Source: Membranipora membranacea (taxonomy: Eukaryota > Bryozoa > Gymnolaemata > Cheilostomatida > Membraniporidae). Taken from it: DNA of 64,000 nucleotides. The position numbers and the translations under genes were made by a program. Below the pieces are notes generated by a model. That model did no database searches and was not told where the DNA came from. It was given only the letters and a program-made list of their open reading frames with translations. The number at the start of each line of letters is the position of its first letter. The stretch's first letter is position 1. The stretch spans positions 33,766,283 through 33,830,282 of the forward strand of contig OU612066.1 in assembly GCA_914767715.1 (NCBI GenBank), given 5' to 3'. This document shows positions 1-12,538 of the stretch, piece after piece.

Positions 1-128
1 TGACAATATTATTATGTAGTCAGCTCATCGTGAAAGTCGGTCATAATTGTGTGATAACCTATTTCAAATATGTATTGATGCGTGTTCAGGAAAAATATGC
101 TGAGGTTTTCTATCAGTTCAATGTAATT

Positions 129-3100
129 TCAAAGCTTAGTATTGAAGCGGTTAGGAATAGGAAGTTTATCTAAAAACCTTATACTTCTTGTTTTATCATC
201 CTCGTCCATGGGTCTAATGGTTGGTTCAACAATACATCACCTACCTTTATCAGCGAGCTGTACATGATTAGAAGTAGGCTTGTAGGTAGGAATCTTCATT
301 TTTATCAGCTCTTTAATAAGGTCTTCAGTCTCTTTGTATCCTCCTGCCACATCTACCTATTTGTCGATAAGCAAAAATTGATAATGTTTGCTTGTTCATT
401 CTTGAAACGTATATAGAAATACACTGTTTACAGTGGAAATTCTTTACTTATGGATTAGTAGGACTCTGATAGAATCTACAACTCAACAATGAGTAAAACT
501 AGCAATAGAGAAAAGGCAGCAAGAATGCAACAGGGAAATTTGCGGCAGAATGTGATTAATATGAGGAATTTAACTTGATGGTTTCAGATTGTCACCTCAT
601 GATGAGTGTGTATCCTAGCTTCTATTCTAGCTACTTGTCTGCTCAGTTTATCCAGTTTGACACCAATCTCATCATCCAAAAAACAAGTCACTTCTGTTTT
701 AGCTTTAGTTCTCATAGCAACTAACTTTTCCTCCAACTCAAGATATCTTTTTGCAAGCTCTGCAACCTAACAATGAGAAAAAATCTAACACATATCATGT
801 ATTACAGATTTGGACCTCAAAATTACATGGCTCAAAGGTTTGTATGACAGCAAATCTCACTTGGTTGTCTGGTTAATCCAGCATTAATAAGGACATCATC
901 AGGAGGAATGACAACAGATGCAGTATATTCTCCGTTCTGGTTCTTTACTAAAGCAATACACAGGCAAATTATCAGTTGCTCAACATATCAAACCAATTAA
1001 TGAAAGTCATGGTTGTTGACGCTTTCCCATCACTAACATTGTGACCGCTAGCAAAGGTGCTGACAAACATTACATACATTTTATAAAACATGATTTGATT
1101 TTCTCTGTGCTGAAAATCTCTGAGGGCTCTAACAAGTAGGAATTCCAATGAATAAAACAAGCTGTCCCAGTAACTTTTCTCACAAGTTTGTTATAGATAC
1201 TTGAATGTTATAGTAAATGTGTCACAAAACGAACTGTGGTTTATCTGAAAACAAAATTCATGTCGATAAGGATATCATCGCAGAGTAAGGATATACAGGG
1301 GTGACACTTCAAAACCGCAGGCACTATAACAATCATTGAAGTGTCCACACTGTATATCATTACTCTGTGATATCATCCTCAACTTTGTAAAGACCGCTGA
1401 GACTTTGGAGTTGACCCAATGAACTCCCTCATTGGATAATCCAACTCAAACAGGCCCTACCTGCTCATCTCTAGCTTGATGTAGTTTTTCTATCATCTGT
1501 TGTGTTTCCGTATCCCAGTCTGATATTATAGTTGCCAGCTGTTTAGACATTCCTAACAGGTGCTCCTCTTTATCAAATATCCATACTTTATTTTTATTTA
1601 CCATCTCTGTCAGCTTGGTAATGAGCATTTTCAGTGGCATCAACTGATGGCCTGTACCTGAAATACAAAATATTCAGATCACTGGAATTTCTCCAATCTG
1701 TTGCCAGATGTACGAGCAAAATACAGAGATGACCAGGAAGGGACATAGACATTTTTACAATGCTGCCAATTGGACTGAGAAGGATGGACAGCTTCAAAAG
1801 ATGGGCCGCATAGGGCACAGAAGTCTGTCCAATGATACCCAATGTCAGACCTGGACAGACAGCATCTTTTGATAGACGGGAACGGGCAAGACTTATTTGT
1901 TGTACACACATCTCTGGTCCTTACCTTCCACACAACCACTGTATGGTTCATTGTTTCCTGTTTACCAGCATTATGTCTGTATCACTGCAGCGAAATTCTT
2001 GCTCTCACAATCAAAAACAGTGACCAAAATCAAACGTTCTTCCTGGAAGATTCAGTGTTATTACTTGTTCTTTTAAAAAGAAGGTTGTAAGTCTTGACAT
2101 TACTCACCATCAGTGCATAATCCGATTCGATGAACACATTCAACACAGAATATGCCATAGCACTTCTCACATACCATTGTGGACACCTGATTCGCATGCC
2201 TTTTGCAATATCTGGTCTCCATTTTTCTATGATCTCGCTTATACTCATCCATCCGTATCCTCATGTGGTCGTCCAGGGCATCATTGTGACTCTGGGGAAG
2301 AATTAAAATACAAACATTTGAATTTTTTATGTCCAGGTGCAAGTATTTCAGATGTATCTTAATCCTTTATGTCTATTAAGAATTAAAATAACACATCCTT
2401 CTCTACCCTAGTTTGGGATGTGACATTCGTCGCAATACATAGGCTTTCAATGTGAGCAAACTGTAACAACAACTGAAACCCATAACAGCTATGTGCGCTG
2501 ACAACAGAGCTATTCATAAGTTTGAAAATGCTACAACCCAAAGGTCAGCCGGGGAGTCATGTATACCTTTTCATGAGGAGTACAAAACCTTTTCTCACAT
2601 ATGACACAATAAATTTGTGCCAATTTTCTCTTCCTATTTTTTCTCATGCATACATCACAGCATAAAAGCTTGTCTAGTGGATCACCTGCTGATGGGAGTT
2701 GGTCTATACCTTCATCAAACACAATCCTGAAATAAATTTGGAGATTATCATTAGGTGTATTAAATAATATTTACAACAGCAGACGCATGAGGTATCCCTA
2801 TGGTGGACATTCTCTTGTATCACAGGTTATTGCACAGGCATGGATATTGATCTTTTAGCAAATTTGAATCCTGATAAATAGGAGGTTATGGGATCTCTCA
2901 CTTTTAGGACGATGACCCTCAAGCGGCATTGAGAGTCAGTCAGTGTGAGCTTATTTGTGCAAGTTGTCACAGTGTTCAAATTTAGCAACTTGTTAAAGGG
3001 TAATGGCTTAAAAAGTTGTAGAATGAATAACCTGCTTTCCCATCCATTACTCCAATTTCAATATCACTCCCACACAAATATTTATAACATTACGTTCATA

Positions 3101-3589
3101 GAAGACCAAAGCAATATATAGTCTAGCCAGCATGCCAGATTATATATTGCTTTCTGTTGACAGCTTCGCACATAAAAAAGTTTACCACACATCACATTAG
3201 GGCCAGCAGGAAACTTTACAGTCATAAGAAATTATTTTCCGCTCATACACCATACCTGGTAGAGTAGAGAGACAACATAAACACAATACTGTACATATAT
3301 TATACCTACAGAGAGGAGATTTGACAAGAGTCTGGGGGTTCAGACTAATAATAGATACGCCCTATAATAGTTAGATAACAGCCATGAATCGAAGGTAATA
3401 CCTTATATCAACATACCTGCACTGAGGACACTTGATAATCTTTGTTGTATCTGAATCTTTAGTCAGACAGGTAACACAGTATATGTGATTATGATTACAG
3501 GGTAATCTTTTGAGATCGTCATTTTCAAAACAGAGACTGCACTCCATAAAGCAATAAGAGGATCCTGTTTTTGCTTCTTTCTCTGCCAT
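129..3589 (-). CDS. RING/B-box/coiled-coil (TRIM-like) protein, 370 aa
   Basis: Eight exons: 3589-3417, 2726-2567, 2291-2108, 1657-1461, 942-861, 759-596, 356-245, 169-129 (1113 nt with stop; all joins keep phase). Residues 17-57 form a complete C3HC4 RING (C17, C20, C31, H33, C38, C41, C54, C57). A B-box1-like Cys/His group follows at about 75-112, then a B-box2 at about 140-165 (C140, H143, C152, C155, C160, C163, H165). The rest, about 175-345, is charged and heptad-like, fitting the TRIM coiled coil. Proteins with this order are usually E3 ubiquitin ligases that self-associate through the coil; that role is inferred from the family. No SPRY, NHL or filamin domain follows: the last exon codes about 13 residues and stops. 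The start is the first ATG before the RING, with A at -3. Exon 942-861 could instead begin at a TAG six bases upstream if an exon was missed; the other joins are firmer. Confidence 0.85.
3329..3347 (-). repeat. short palindromic element, AGTCTGAGCCCCCAGACT family, copy 1
   Basis: Reads AGTCTGGGGGTTCAGACTA on the + strand, a 7-bp palindrome arm (AGTCTG/CAGACT) around a G run. It lies in intron 1 of the RING gene. Related copies are at 12489, 23223 and 54668. Confidence 0.5.
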
Positions 3590-3910
3590 AGTTTTCTTAT
3601 CAGTACCTTCAACCTGTGTGTAGATTTTTTTACAATCTCCTAGATATGTAAAAACAAACCGTGGGCGATGTTTTCCTAATATGGCGGCCTAACAACAGCC
3701 TTGGAAAGATATTAACAGCCCACACCACATCAGTGAGTGTTAAAAACTGGATTGATATCTCCAAAATTCGCACAAAAAGTGTGTTTGTTATACAGAGGGC
3801 TTGTCTGAAGGACTGTACATGTGGCTCATGATAGGCCTACAAAGCCCCTCCCACCAAATTGACTGGCTGTCAGTTTTCAATGCCTAATGAGCACATACCT
3901 GCGAAACATA

Positions 3911-4009
3911 GGCATCTGGAGTTACAAGCATGCATAATTTTCCCAAGTCCAGTATCAACCACTGATACTGATACTGGACAGATTATGCATGCTGGTAACT
4001 CCAGATGCC
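3911..4009. repeat. foldback (MITE-like) element
   Basis: The left arm begins GGCATCTGGAGTTAC and runs through GCATGCATAAT. The right arm, about 3969-4009, is its near-complete reverse complement, ending GTAACTCCAGATGCC. The loop is about 15 bases. The structure fits a small non-autonomous DNA transposon; no target duplication was identified. Confidence 0.7.
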
Positions 4010-5001
4010 TTGCTGCAACACCCTGAACCCACACTGGACGAACTATCATAATTACACAAGTTGTATTCAGCCTTAAACTTAGAATGATCCTATATAGAGT
4101 TTAAGGGACACTGCCAGCCGAGCTTCTAGCCAACAGTTTACCGATAAAACATGCACCAGCTGTCACTGGTGGCGGGTGTTGTACTAGTAAGACCTGTGCC
4201 AGGTGCTGTATGGGACAGGTGACATGTCTTACAGCACTCAATGCCTATAGGACTAGGAGCATTGTTGTTTTGGCTGTTGGAACTACCCACAAGTACCTAA
4301 AATATGTCTTAGCATGCAATGCAACATAATTGTGATTTGTCATAAAACTGGCTACTGCCCATGTAGAACTGGACTTTTTCTGTAATTAATGAATGATTAT
4401 TTATAAATAACGGAACCCTGCAAGTGCAACCCCAGGAACTCATGCCTTCTCAGCTGCAGTGTGCACAAGTCAGTGGCCAGTAGCTCAAGAAGACCATACG
4501 CATTGGGTGTAGGACTAATTGCCCTTACCTGGACGAATATCAGAGCTTACACAGCAAGCATTCACTTGATTTAATTATTACTTGTCTGGACTATACGGTC
4601 CATAGAGGATAACTCTATGATACAGTCTTCCCGCTTCTCAGTTCCACTGCAGTTTCACTTTGATAAATCCTATTCCACCTATACTGCGCATGTGCGGAAT
4701 GTTACAAGTCTGGATATTTGTTTTGGAGTTGCTTCTCTTTATTTGTGAGTAGACAACTCAAAATAAGTTTTTGAGATTTCATACACTATTATGGAGTGTG
4801 AACAAGGAAGTTTGGAACTTTAAAAGAAACAGATCAGGGATGTGATTATTAATTGCTGAGAATCCTGATTCTTTCATGGTGTATTCTTGTGGCTGTTATT
4901 GTCCAATCAAACAGAGAAGAGATGGTTTTTTTGCTACCTACCACTTCTCGCGTCAATTATTATATTCTGGTATCATTGTTAAATTATGTTCCGCTTACAT
5001 A

Positions 5002-5376
5002 AAGCTGCGTTTACATTTAGCAACTTGCATCTTGCAACTGCAACTTGCAACTGCAACTTGCAACTGCAACCTGCAACATTTCAAAAGTCTGAGGTTGAGT
5101 CTGAGTCTAGGTTGCATGTTTGTTCACTTATACGCAACTCACCAATTGCAATAACGAAATTTCAAAGACGCCAAGACCACGCCTCTCAATACTGCAACTC
5201 AGACTGAAAAGCAGCACTGCTGCATAGCTGCAACTCAGACAAATTGCAACTCAGACAGTTGCTCCAACTTGCAATTATGCATTTACACTGGTGGTGCAAT
5301 TGTGTCACAACTATGTCTCAAGTGTGTTGCATCGACAAAACTACAAGCAAAGTTGCTTCAATGTAAACGCAGCTTA
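5002..5376. mobile_element. non-autonomous DNA transposon (MITE), about 375 bp
   Basis: Terminal inverted repeats: AAGCTGCGTTTACATT at 5002-5017 matches the reverse complement of AATGTAAACGCAGCTT at 5360-5376, and the similarity runs about 10 bp further in (AGCAACTT against AAGTTGCT). The interior holds alternating TTGCAACTGCAAC units at about 5030-5078 and further GCAACTCAGAC motifs. There is no coding capacity. Superfamily not assigned because I could not fix the target duplication. Confidence 0.75.
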
Positions 5377-6854
5377 AATCTGCAGACAACTCCTCCAGGG
5401 ATCTGTACATCATTAGATGACCATAGATCCTGATCACTTTCTTTATCTGCTCTGAAAAGACGACAAGTGGCAAAGTCTAACACAATCACTGAGTTACTCC
5501 CAAATATTATCAATCATGGCCTTCCCCCATGACGATCTTAATCAGGACACCTAAATTGTTTCAATGAATGCCATGAAGATTATAAGCTGAAAGCAAATAT
5601 TTATCACTCTCTGGTACATCCTTTTTGAAAATGTATGATCTGCACTGGCACAAACTTTTGAAATGTGGCAAATACTGTTCCCTGCAGCAGAGGTCTAGAA
5701 TTAACTCATCAGCTAGAAGTCTAAGTACATCAACTGGGAAAGCAAAAAAACCTATCATTTGGATATATGAAATAGAACGTAAGTTGTGAAATCACATAAA
5801 CTTGCACTTCTGGAGCTGACCTTTTTGATTGAAGGCAGCGACACATTTGTTGTGCTGCAGAGATAATCTATGTGACGAGACTATTCTGCATACAGCATGA
5901 AAAATAGGTTACTTGCCACTGTAACATTTGTCATGGCAGTCAACATTCACCAGCATGGACTGAGTTTTATTTCATTGTTTCTTATCTGAATCAGCACTCA
6001 TGATCTCAGGGTAGGAAAGTAAAGGAAGGTCCATAGTTACAATATGTGATCAGGAGGTCGACAGAGATGTGACACCTGTTTTCTTCTCTACCTCTATAGA
6101 ATGCTGAACTACAGTAGATCTGAATTACAGAAAACTGAGAGAGATTTGTCATTATTCCAGGTAGGTAATGTTACAGTAAGAGGGTAGGATGGGTCACCCA
6201 GCTGCGCATTGCAATTGATAGAAAATTATGTCAACAACTCAAGCCCAGTTTCAGAGTTATGCCCTCATCACAATTGAAAAATTACTCTACTAGCTTTATA
6301 TTTTGCTAAAGATTATGCTACCAATATTGATTATGCGTTGCTTATGAATTGTTGGTACGAACTACCAAAAGTTTGGATGAGAATTTACAGATAGGAATTT
6401 GAGGTCTATTTTAGTTGTTCATATTTAGTTTTCTGCAATATCAATCCGCCCTCAGAGGGAACCTACAAAACTGCAGCCTACGGACAAAGACTGATTAATT
6501 CCTATCACAGATCATCGTCAGATTCTCTGAAATCATTCCCATAACAGCAGTAAGAGGGACAAACACGATTTATTGAATTTTGTTTCGTTTCATAAAACAA
6601 AAGCTGGGACTATTAGTTTGTTTTTAAAGCTTATTACAGGAGGAGCCAACTTAACTAGACTACGCAATTTATAACCCACATACTTAATATATGGCCGTAT
6701 ATAATTTTATTAATATATATATGTATATATGCTTATATGATTATATGTATATTAATCTATGTTAATACTAAATCAGGTATTGACGTTTTGTATCAATCAT
6801 TGAGATCAGTAGTAAAGAATATTCTCTTATTATCATGTAACCAGGGAGATGTAA

Positions 6855-6871
6855 CCCCCCCCCCCCCCCCC
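6855..6871. repeat. homopolymer run of 17 C
   Basis: Uninterrupted C tract in otherwise AT-rich intergenic DNA. Its exact length should be treated with care because such runs are error-prone in sequencing. Confidence 0.9.
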
Positions 6872-7525
6872 GCCTTTTCAAATCATCAGCTTGAATCTCA
6901 ATTTTGTTTGGTCGATTACGAAAAACATTGTGCCGCATGCACACCATGATAATACTTCTCCGCATGTCAGATTATACCCTATAACTTATGAGCTTTATGT
7001 ATCTTTGCTGGAACTCTTTATCATAATAGATAGTTTCCTTTGTGGTAGGAAAAATGTCGAAAATGACTTAGTCAGCATTACTGATTTTGATTCATTTCAT
7101 TGTTATGAGGTTCAGACCAAGATTAAGTTTAAAATTTTGTTTGAAGAAATTGAATGTTTGGTAATGTAAATAGTGTTTATTCTGGATTTTGTGGTCAATC
7201 TGTGCTGAAAAATTGCAATGCTATTTTCAACTCTAAAAGATGCAAAAATGTAAGAAAACAACTGAATTTATGAGATTGGAGAACACACAAAGGATTAATT
7301 GAAACAGTTATGGTTATTGGCCATTTATTGACAAACTCTAACCACAATACTACAAAACCAGAAACACTATAACAGTATAAGTTTGATAAGCTGTTATCAT
7401 ATACGTGTTTATAATATATATAGTGGTTGATATTATAAATAACACACTCGAGATCACTTTATATTATGGTTATATTAAAAAAAATTACAGATTTGAAAAA
7501 ATAAACTAAAAAAGTTACCAGGGTC

Positions 7526-10500
7526 TCATACCCATGGTGTTTGAGGTGTGAATACATACTGTCCGTTATTTTCACTTCCTGTCACTGGAGGATTAACTGT
7601 AGTTTGCGGCCACTGCTGATGGTAATGTGGTTCACTGTTGGTAAGGCTATAGTCTGGTAATGAAAGCTGATAGCCGCAGTCTGGAATATGACCTGCATCG
7701 TGATAAGAAGGAGAGCTGGTAGGCTCGGATTTGCATTGTACACTTTGGTCGTAAGGCCCAAACTCAAACTGACCTGTTTGGGGCATGCCTAACCTGCTCA
7801 GTATATGTGGGGGATAGACAGCTGGGAACTGAGGTGGTTGGACGAGTGGTTTACGCTCACTGTGGGACATTTGCTGATGCAGGTGGTTGATGATTCTGTT
7901 GTGTAGAGGAGTGGCTGGTCCGAGACCTTCACCATGTGTAAGATAGCCGACTAATTCATGTAAACATTCACGGTAACCTATACCTCGGTAGTCCTGAGCT
8001 AGTGTCTGAGGATTAGCTGCTTCTAAAAGATAAAAAGGCTTTCACAATTATATACTGTGGGAGACTCTGAACTTGCATCAACGAAGACACAAAAGTCACA
8101 TTTTGCAGCTTGATGATCGTTATCCACGTTTTGAAATTGTTTGAAATATTTGTGACCAATGATACCCCCTTCTTGAAGGGATTTGGATCATATCAAAGGT
8201 GTCTGCGAAAACGTTTTTTTTTATGGATCGAGAAGTTATAATTATGTATGTAGTTACCTGCTTGTATTGTGAGAGACTTGATGTGGTCAACCGCCAGCGA
8301 TAGCACTTCTGATTTCTCCAGCTTTGTTGATGCCTGTCAAAAGATAATTTAGCAGTAGAATACTGAGTTCCTTCAACAATACTGAATTCAGAATTCTAGT
8401 GTACTTTTGCTGTTGGGTAACTAGCTTTTTTGAGAACCTTGTGGAGTTACAGTCTGGGAGCATTGCTGTACCAGAATTCTTTGACCACGTCTAATTGGCC
8501 ATGGACAGAGATCAAATTAAGTACTTATATCTAAACCAAAAGAGTATTTCCAAAATATCTCGGAGTTGCATGCCCTTTACCGAATAAAATGCAGCTCTAT
8601 GTATCTAGCTAGAACTTATCAAATTTTATTTGAAATCATTGTTTTCCACACAAGCAGGTGAGTTTCTCGCCTACCCTAATTTATCTCGATTATTTACATG
8701 CAGGTGTGATGCAGATTCAAACTAGCTCGAAATTGATCTAGCTTCACATAGAAGCTACATAAATCTAAACAGCGTAATGTTGCTCTCTTGTAAGCTGAAT
8801 AAACAAATTATAATTTCAACCACCAGATTAAAAAGTTTTGTAAGAGCCCTTGAACTGATTGTTTGAATCTGGCGGTTGCATGATGAAAATCAGGGCTGGA
8901 TAGCCTCGGATTTTATTAAAAGGATAAAATTGCATTTAAATATATTAAAGTTTCAAATTTCTTTTGGAGCTAAGGCTTAGTAACAGCATACCAAAGATGA
9001 TACCACTGCAAATAAAGGCACCCAGCCAATGTTTGATCTTGCTGCTCCTTGTCTGACAACTTAAATTTACATAACTAAATTTATGGTTTAATAGTTCACA
9101 AGTTTTAACCGATCATTTACATTTAGCAAACACTTCAGCCTACCTAACTGACTAAAATAAATCTCTGAATTTCTTGATGCTCGCCATTGGATTGTCTTGA
9201 TTTCTTACTGAGCGTAAAATTGATTGAATATTCAGCTTTCATAATCCACCTGTCCATGAGACTGAATGGGTTTTTGATTGCTGAGTGCAAACATTGAACC
9301 AGCATGGTTTGGTGGTTAAGATCAAGAGGGATTAAATTCAAAGTCATCAAGGTGTTAACATTCTTTTCATTATGATTATCCATGGTGATTTGTTCATCAA
9401 TTCTTTGCAATTTGATATGTCTGAATCAGTGAGAGTATATTAGTAAAGATTATAAATACTAGATATTAGATATTAAATAGAGCCCATAAGAATAGCAGGG
9501 AATATCAAGCCGGCTAAATTTTTATTACATGAACAGATGGTTGTCTCAGATTTGGGGCTTACTCCCACTGAGCGGGTCCTTTACGTTGTGAAATATTATA
9601 TCAAATTTTCCTGACAATGCTACTTATCCAAATTGACAGGATAACAACAATAGATGGATTCTTTGACACCAGTGATAAATCTTAAATAGTGTGAGCTTGC
9701 CTGAAAAGCAGACTTACAATTAATTTGACCTGATGCAACACTTGAATACATATGAGTATTGGGTACACTTTGGGATAAATTTGCAGAAAATAATTTCATC
9801 AAATACCAGCAAACACTATTGCAGTTTTACTAGACACATAGACATAAGTTTTGCCATTCTATGTGCAAATTCACTTTCTTTTTTTGCAATGCAAATTGGT
9901 TATATCGCAACTTTTTCGCTTCTTCATATGACATGCTAGGATTTTCTCCATGTTGCTCCATGTTGCTCACTCTAACATGCTTGAAAGAATGGCAGTAACA
10001 TGCCTGTCATGACCAGAATAAGTTTCTTACCTGTCGCTCCGTAGCTGATGGGATCATGTTTTTCAGATCGTTCAAACTTTTGTTTATTCTGTCCCTTCTC
10101 CTTTTCTCAATCAACTGCAGACAAAAAATACAACCATAAATAAAAATCATCCGGCTTGTACCACATACTGTCACAAATATAGTCTTACATTGTACAGAAA
10201 TTATGCAGCAAAACGGAACTAAGTGTTCGTGGTAAATGTAACATACTCATTTTTCGTCATAATTACAACTGATATACTGCATCGCTAAATACCAACAACA
10301 TCCACAGATTCAATTGCAAAGTTGAACCTCACAGTGCATCAAACAATGTCTTCATGTCTTGATGAAAATTACATTGGTTATAAAAAAAGAAGCGTAATAA
10401 CTTACCCCACGTCTTTTCTTTCTAGCCATTGTGTAACATCCGGAATCATCACTGGCGGAATTAGAGAGTGGAGACCTGTTCATAAAAGAGAGAAATACAT

Positions 10501-10976
10501 ATTTAAATTGTTGTGATACAGTTTTAAAGATTAGCCAAAAACAGTACATAATAAGATGGGATACGGAATGTATATATAATGATATATATAATATAATATA
10601 ATAAAGATTTGATGGAGACCATCCTAAAAAGTTAATCTGATCTGAGCCGCAAGCCCAATAATAGTCCTCAATAATGAAGATATTTTTATTTTAGAAGTTA
10701 CTCCCTGATTAAAGAGGATGCATATTTTTTAACTAATTATCAAAATGTTTTCACTTTATCATCAAGACCAAGACAGTAAACTGTGCAACAGGATAATTTT
10801 CTACATTGAAGAGCAATTTGAATACCCAGTTACAAATGTACTTACCCTAATAGTGCATCACTGCAGACCTGATCATCGTCAAAATCGCTGTCTGTCTCCG
10901 AGCTGAGTCGCCTTTTAGCCGGCAGCGAAGACGTTGTCAAGAGAGTATGAGAAGAATCCTTCGAGTCAGATACCAT
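7526..10976 (-). CDS. HEY: Hey-like bHLH-Orange transcriptional repressor, 285 aa
   Basis: Five exons: 10976-10846, 10475-10406, 10114-10031, 8333-8258, 8022-7526 (858 nt with stop). The basic region and helix 1 (residues 62-90) read ARKKRRG then LIEKRRRDRINKSLNDL. Helix 2 is in exon 4 (STKLEKSEVLSLAVDHIKSL). The basic region has Gly where HES proteins have Pro, which is typical of Hey. An Orange domain follows at about 133-175 (DYRGIGYRECLHELVGYL). Hey proteins are nuclear Notch-pathway repressors; that role is inferred. The last residues are QTPWV, so a canonical C-terminal YRPW or WRPW is absent. The C-terminal third is rich in Pro, Gln and Tyr. I chose ATG 10976 because its context is CACCATGG; the frame is open further upstream but without an ATG. 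The longest intron (8334-10030) shows no other gene. Confidence 0.9.
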
Positions 10977-11203
10977 GGTGACGTTGTGTGATAAAGTGTC
11001 CTGAATTTGAATTGTTAGTTTCAAATTATTTAAGTCGCAATAGCTGCAGGGAGCTTCAAACCTGTTAGTGTGATACTGAGCCTGTTTTGGACGCACCGAT
11101 AAGCCTAATTTGTTTTGTATCGTTGACAAAGACTTATTTTTGTGCAGTGTTTGATGGTTTCAAATAGAAAGCGTGAGTGGCATAGGGTCCAAGTGTGCCA
11201 ACG

Positions 11204-11225
11204 CTTTTATACTTGTTATCATTGG
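11204..11225 (-). promoter_or_regulatory. TATA box with upstream CCAAT box, probable promoter of the Hey-like gene
   Basis: On the minus strand TATAAAAG lies at 11211-11204, with CCAAT at 11225-11221, about 230 bases before the chosen ATG. HES/Hey genes often have compact TATA promoters, which supports the assignment. No paired RBPJ sites were seen close by. Confidence 0.5.
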
Positions 11226-11819
11226 TTTGTATTGTGTTGATGTTGGTGGTTTTATTAGTCGATATAATGTATGCACTAAGTGGCTATCTTCATTCAACTT
11301 TTTTTAGCCCTAGGCTGCCTGTTTTGGCCACACCCCTTTTGATATAAAGCAGATGTTGGAGATTTGCTGCAACATGAGTAGCAGTGCAACAAAGAGGGCA
11401 GCCTTATATTAGCGTCGCTGAAGTGACCAACATTTAGGGTAGCACAATTAAACCTGGTCAATCACCTTAAGAAAAAATTAGTTGCTCTAATGATTCTGTC
11501 TGAGAATGTAGAGCAAACTTTTTTCGATCGTTTCAAAAGTTCAAATGGATGTATAACAAAGAATTAGAACTCCATAGTAATATTTACAAGTCAAGTGAAT
11601 CATCAGCAAGATTTCCTACCGTTTTAGAAAAAATCAAGGAAGCAGAATGATATTATCTAATCCAGAACAAATGTCTATGGTGTAATTTGAATGTGCCCAG
11701 TGGTGTGGTATATCATAAATTTAGAATTTAGAAATGATATGGCCGAGAATTGTTTTAGTGCACTATGGGTTTTACCACATAAACCCTTGCATGTGGATAA
11801 GACAATCCTCCAACATAGT

Positions 11820-11936
11820 GGAAACCTAGCCTTGTCACGCTGCTACAAAAAATTAACCAACCGTGTGACAAGGCTAGTGGTAACACCCTGTGACAAGGCT
11901 AGTGGTAACACCGCGTGACAAGGCTAGAGGAAACCT
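11820..11936. repeat. foldback with a three-fold repeated arm
   Basis: The single left arm GGAAACCTAGCCTTGTCACG (11820-11839) faces three tandem right arms of about 25 bp at 11863, 11888 and 11913. Each contains TGACAAGGCTAG, followed by TGGTAACACC or AGGAAACC. Only the last copy is the close reverse complement of the left end. Confidence 0.75.
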
Positions 11937-12253
11937 TTTACAAAGTTTTGGCAGTGGTTCCTCTAAACTGAAGCTGATGGGAGGGAGAAGATGATAAGAA
12001 AACTATTAGTCATTGCCTAATAAAACTCTTCTCATGATGCAACTCCTACAAATCAGATGTACATCTTTTCATCCTGCCATTAGCTCTGATGTTGCACAAC
12101 TAAACATTCTTGTTTTATAACAACCGCTTAGTATTGATGCAGTTATTCATCATATATCTTGAACCTTGAAATAATAGAATTTAGACACAATATTTTGGTA
12201 CAGATGTCCTGGCTGTAAACTTTATACCCCAGGGTGTATTTTTTGCAGTTTGC

Positions 12254-12294
12254 CCAGAGACTATAGATAATCTATAGATATCTATAGTCTCTGG
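12254..12294. repeat. palindrome, CCAGAGACTATAGAT family, copy 1
   Basis: Arms CCAGAGACTATAGATA and TATCTATAGTCTCTGG. Near-identical palindromes occur at 26874 and 52573. Confidence 0.75.
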
Positions 12295-12488
12295 TTTGCA
12301 GATGAATTATTGAGATGTTTTCGCTCCGCAAATAGCTTTGTTGTTGACCACATATTGTTTTCAGATCACAAAGTTTTGCCATCAAATGTAATCCCCTTGA
12401 TGTTCACCTTTTCAACCAGATTCCTTGTGGTCAACTCCTGCATACCTGGGTCAAAGACCCTAAATTGCTGTAGAAGATATGGTTTATT

Positions 12489-12538
12489 CTAGTCTGAGCC
12501 CCAGGCTCTTACCCCCCTCTCCCGCCCAAAGGCCCCAC
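12489..12538 (+). repeat. AGTCTGAGCCCC family element, copy 2
   Basis: Begins TCTAGTCTGAGCCCCAGGCT and continues into a C-rich stretch ending GGCCCC, as in the copy at 54668. Confidence 0.5.

Larger units (their letters stand above)
3590..7525. other. intergenic region, no gene supported
   Basis: Apart from the two foldback elements and the C run listed separately, I see no exon chain. A 65-codon ATG ORF on the minus strand at 5561-5758 has no family resemblance and no clear partner exon. AT-rich sequence at about 7380-7500 is probably the 3' UTR of the Hey-like gene. Confidence 0.5.

Noticed and set aside
1594-1951. Two overlapping minus-strand ORFs of 90-105 codons in the RING gene
   Set aside because: They cross the exon 4 acceptor in the wrong frame or lie in the intron; the spliced frame with a coiled coil is preferred.
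5561-5758. 65-codon minus-strand ORF with Cys and Leu residues
   Set aside because: No exon chain or domain; length is within chance for this base composition.
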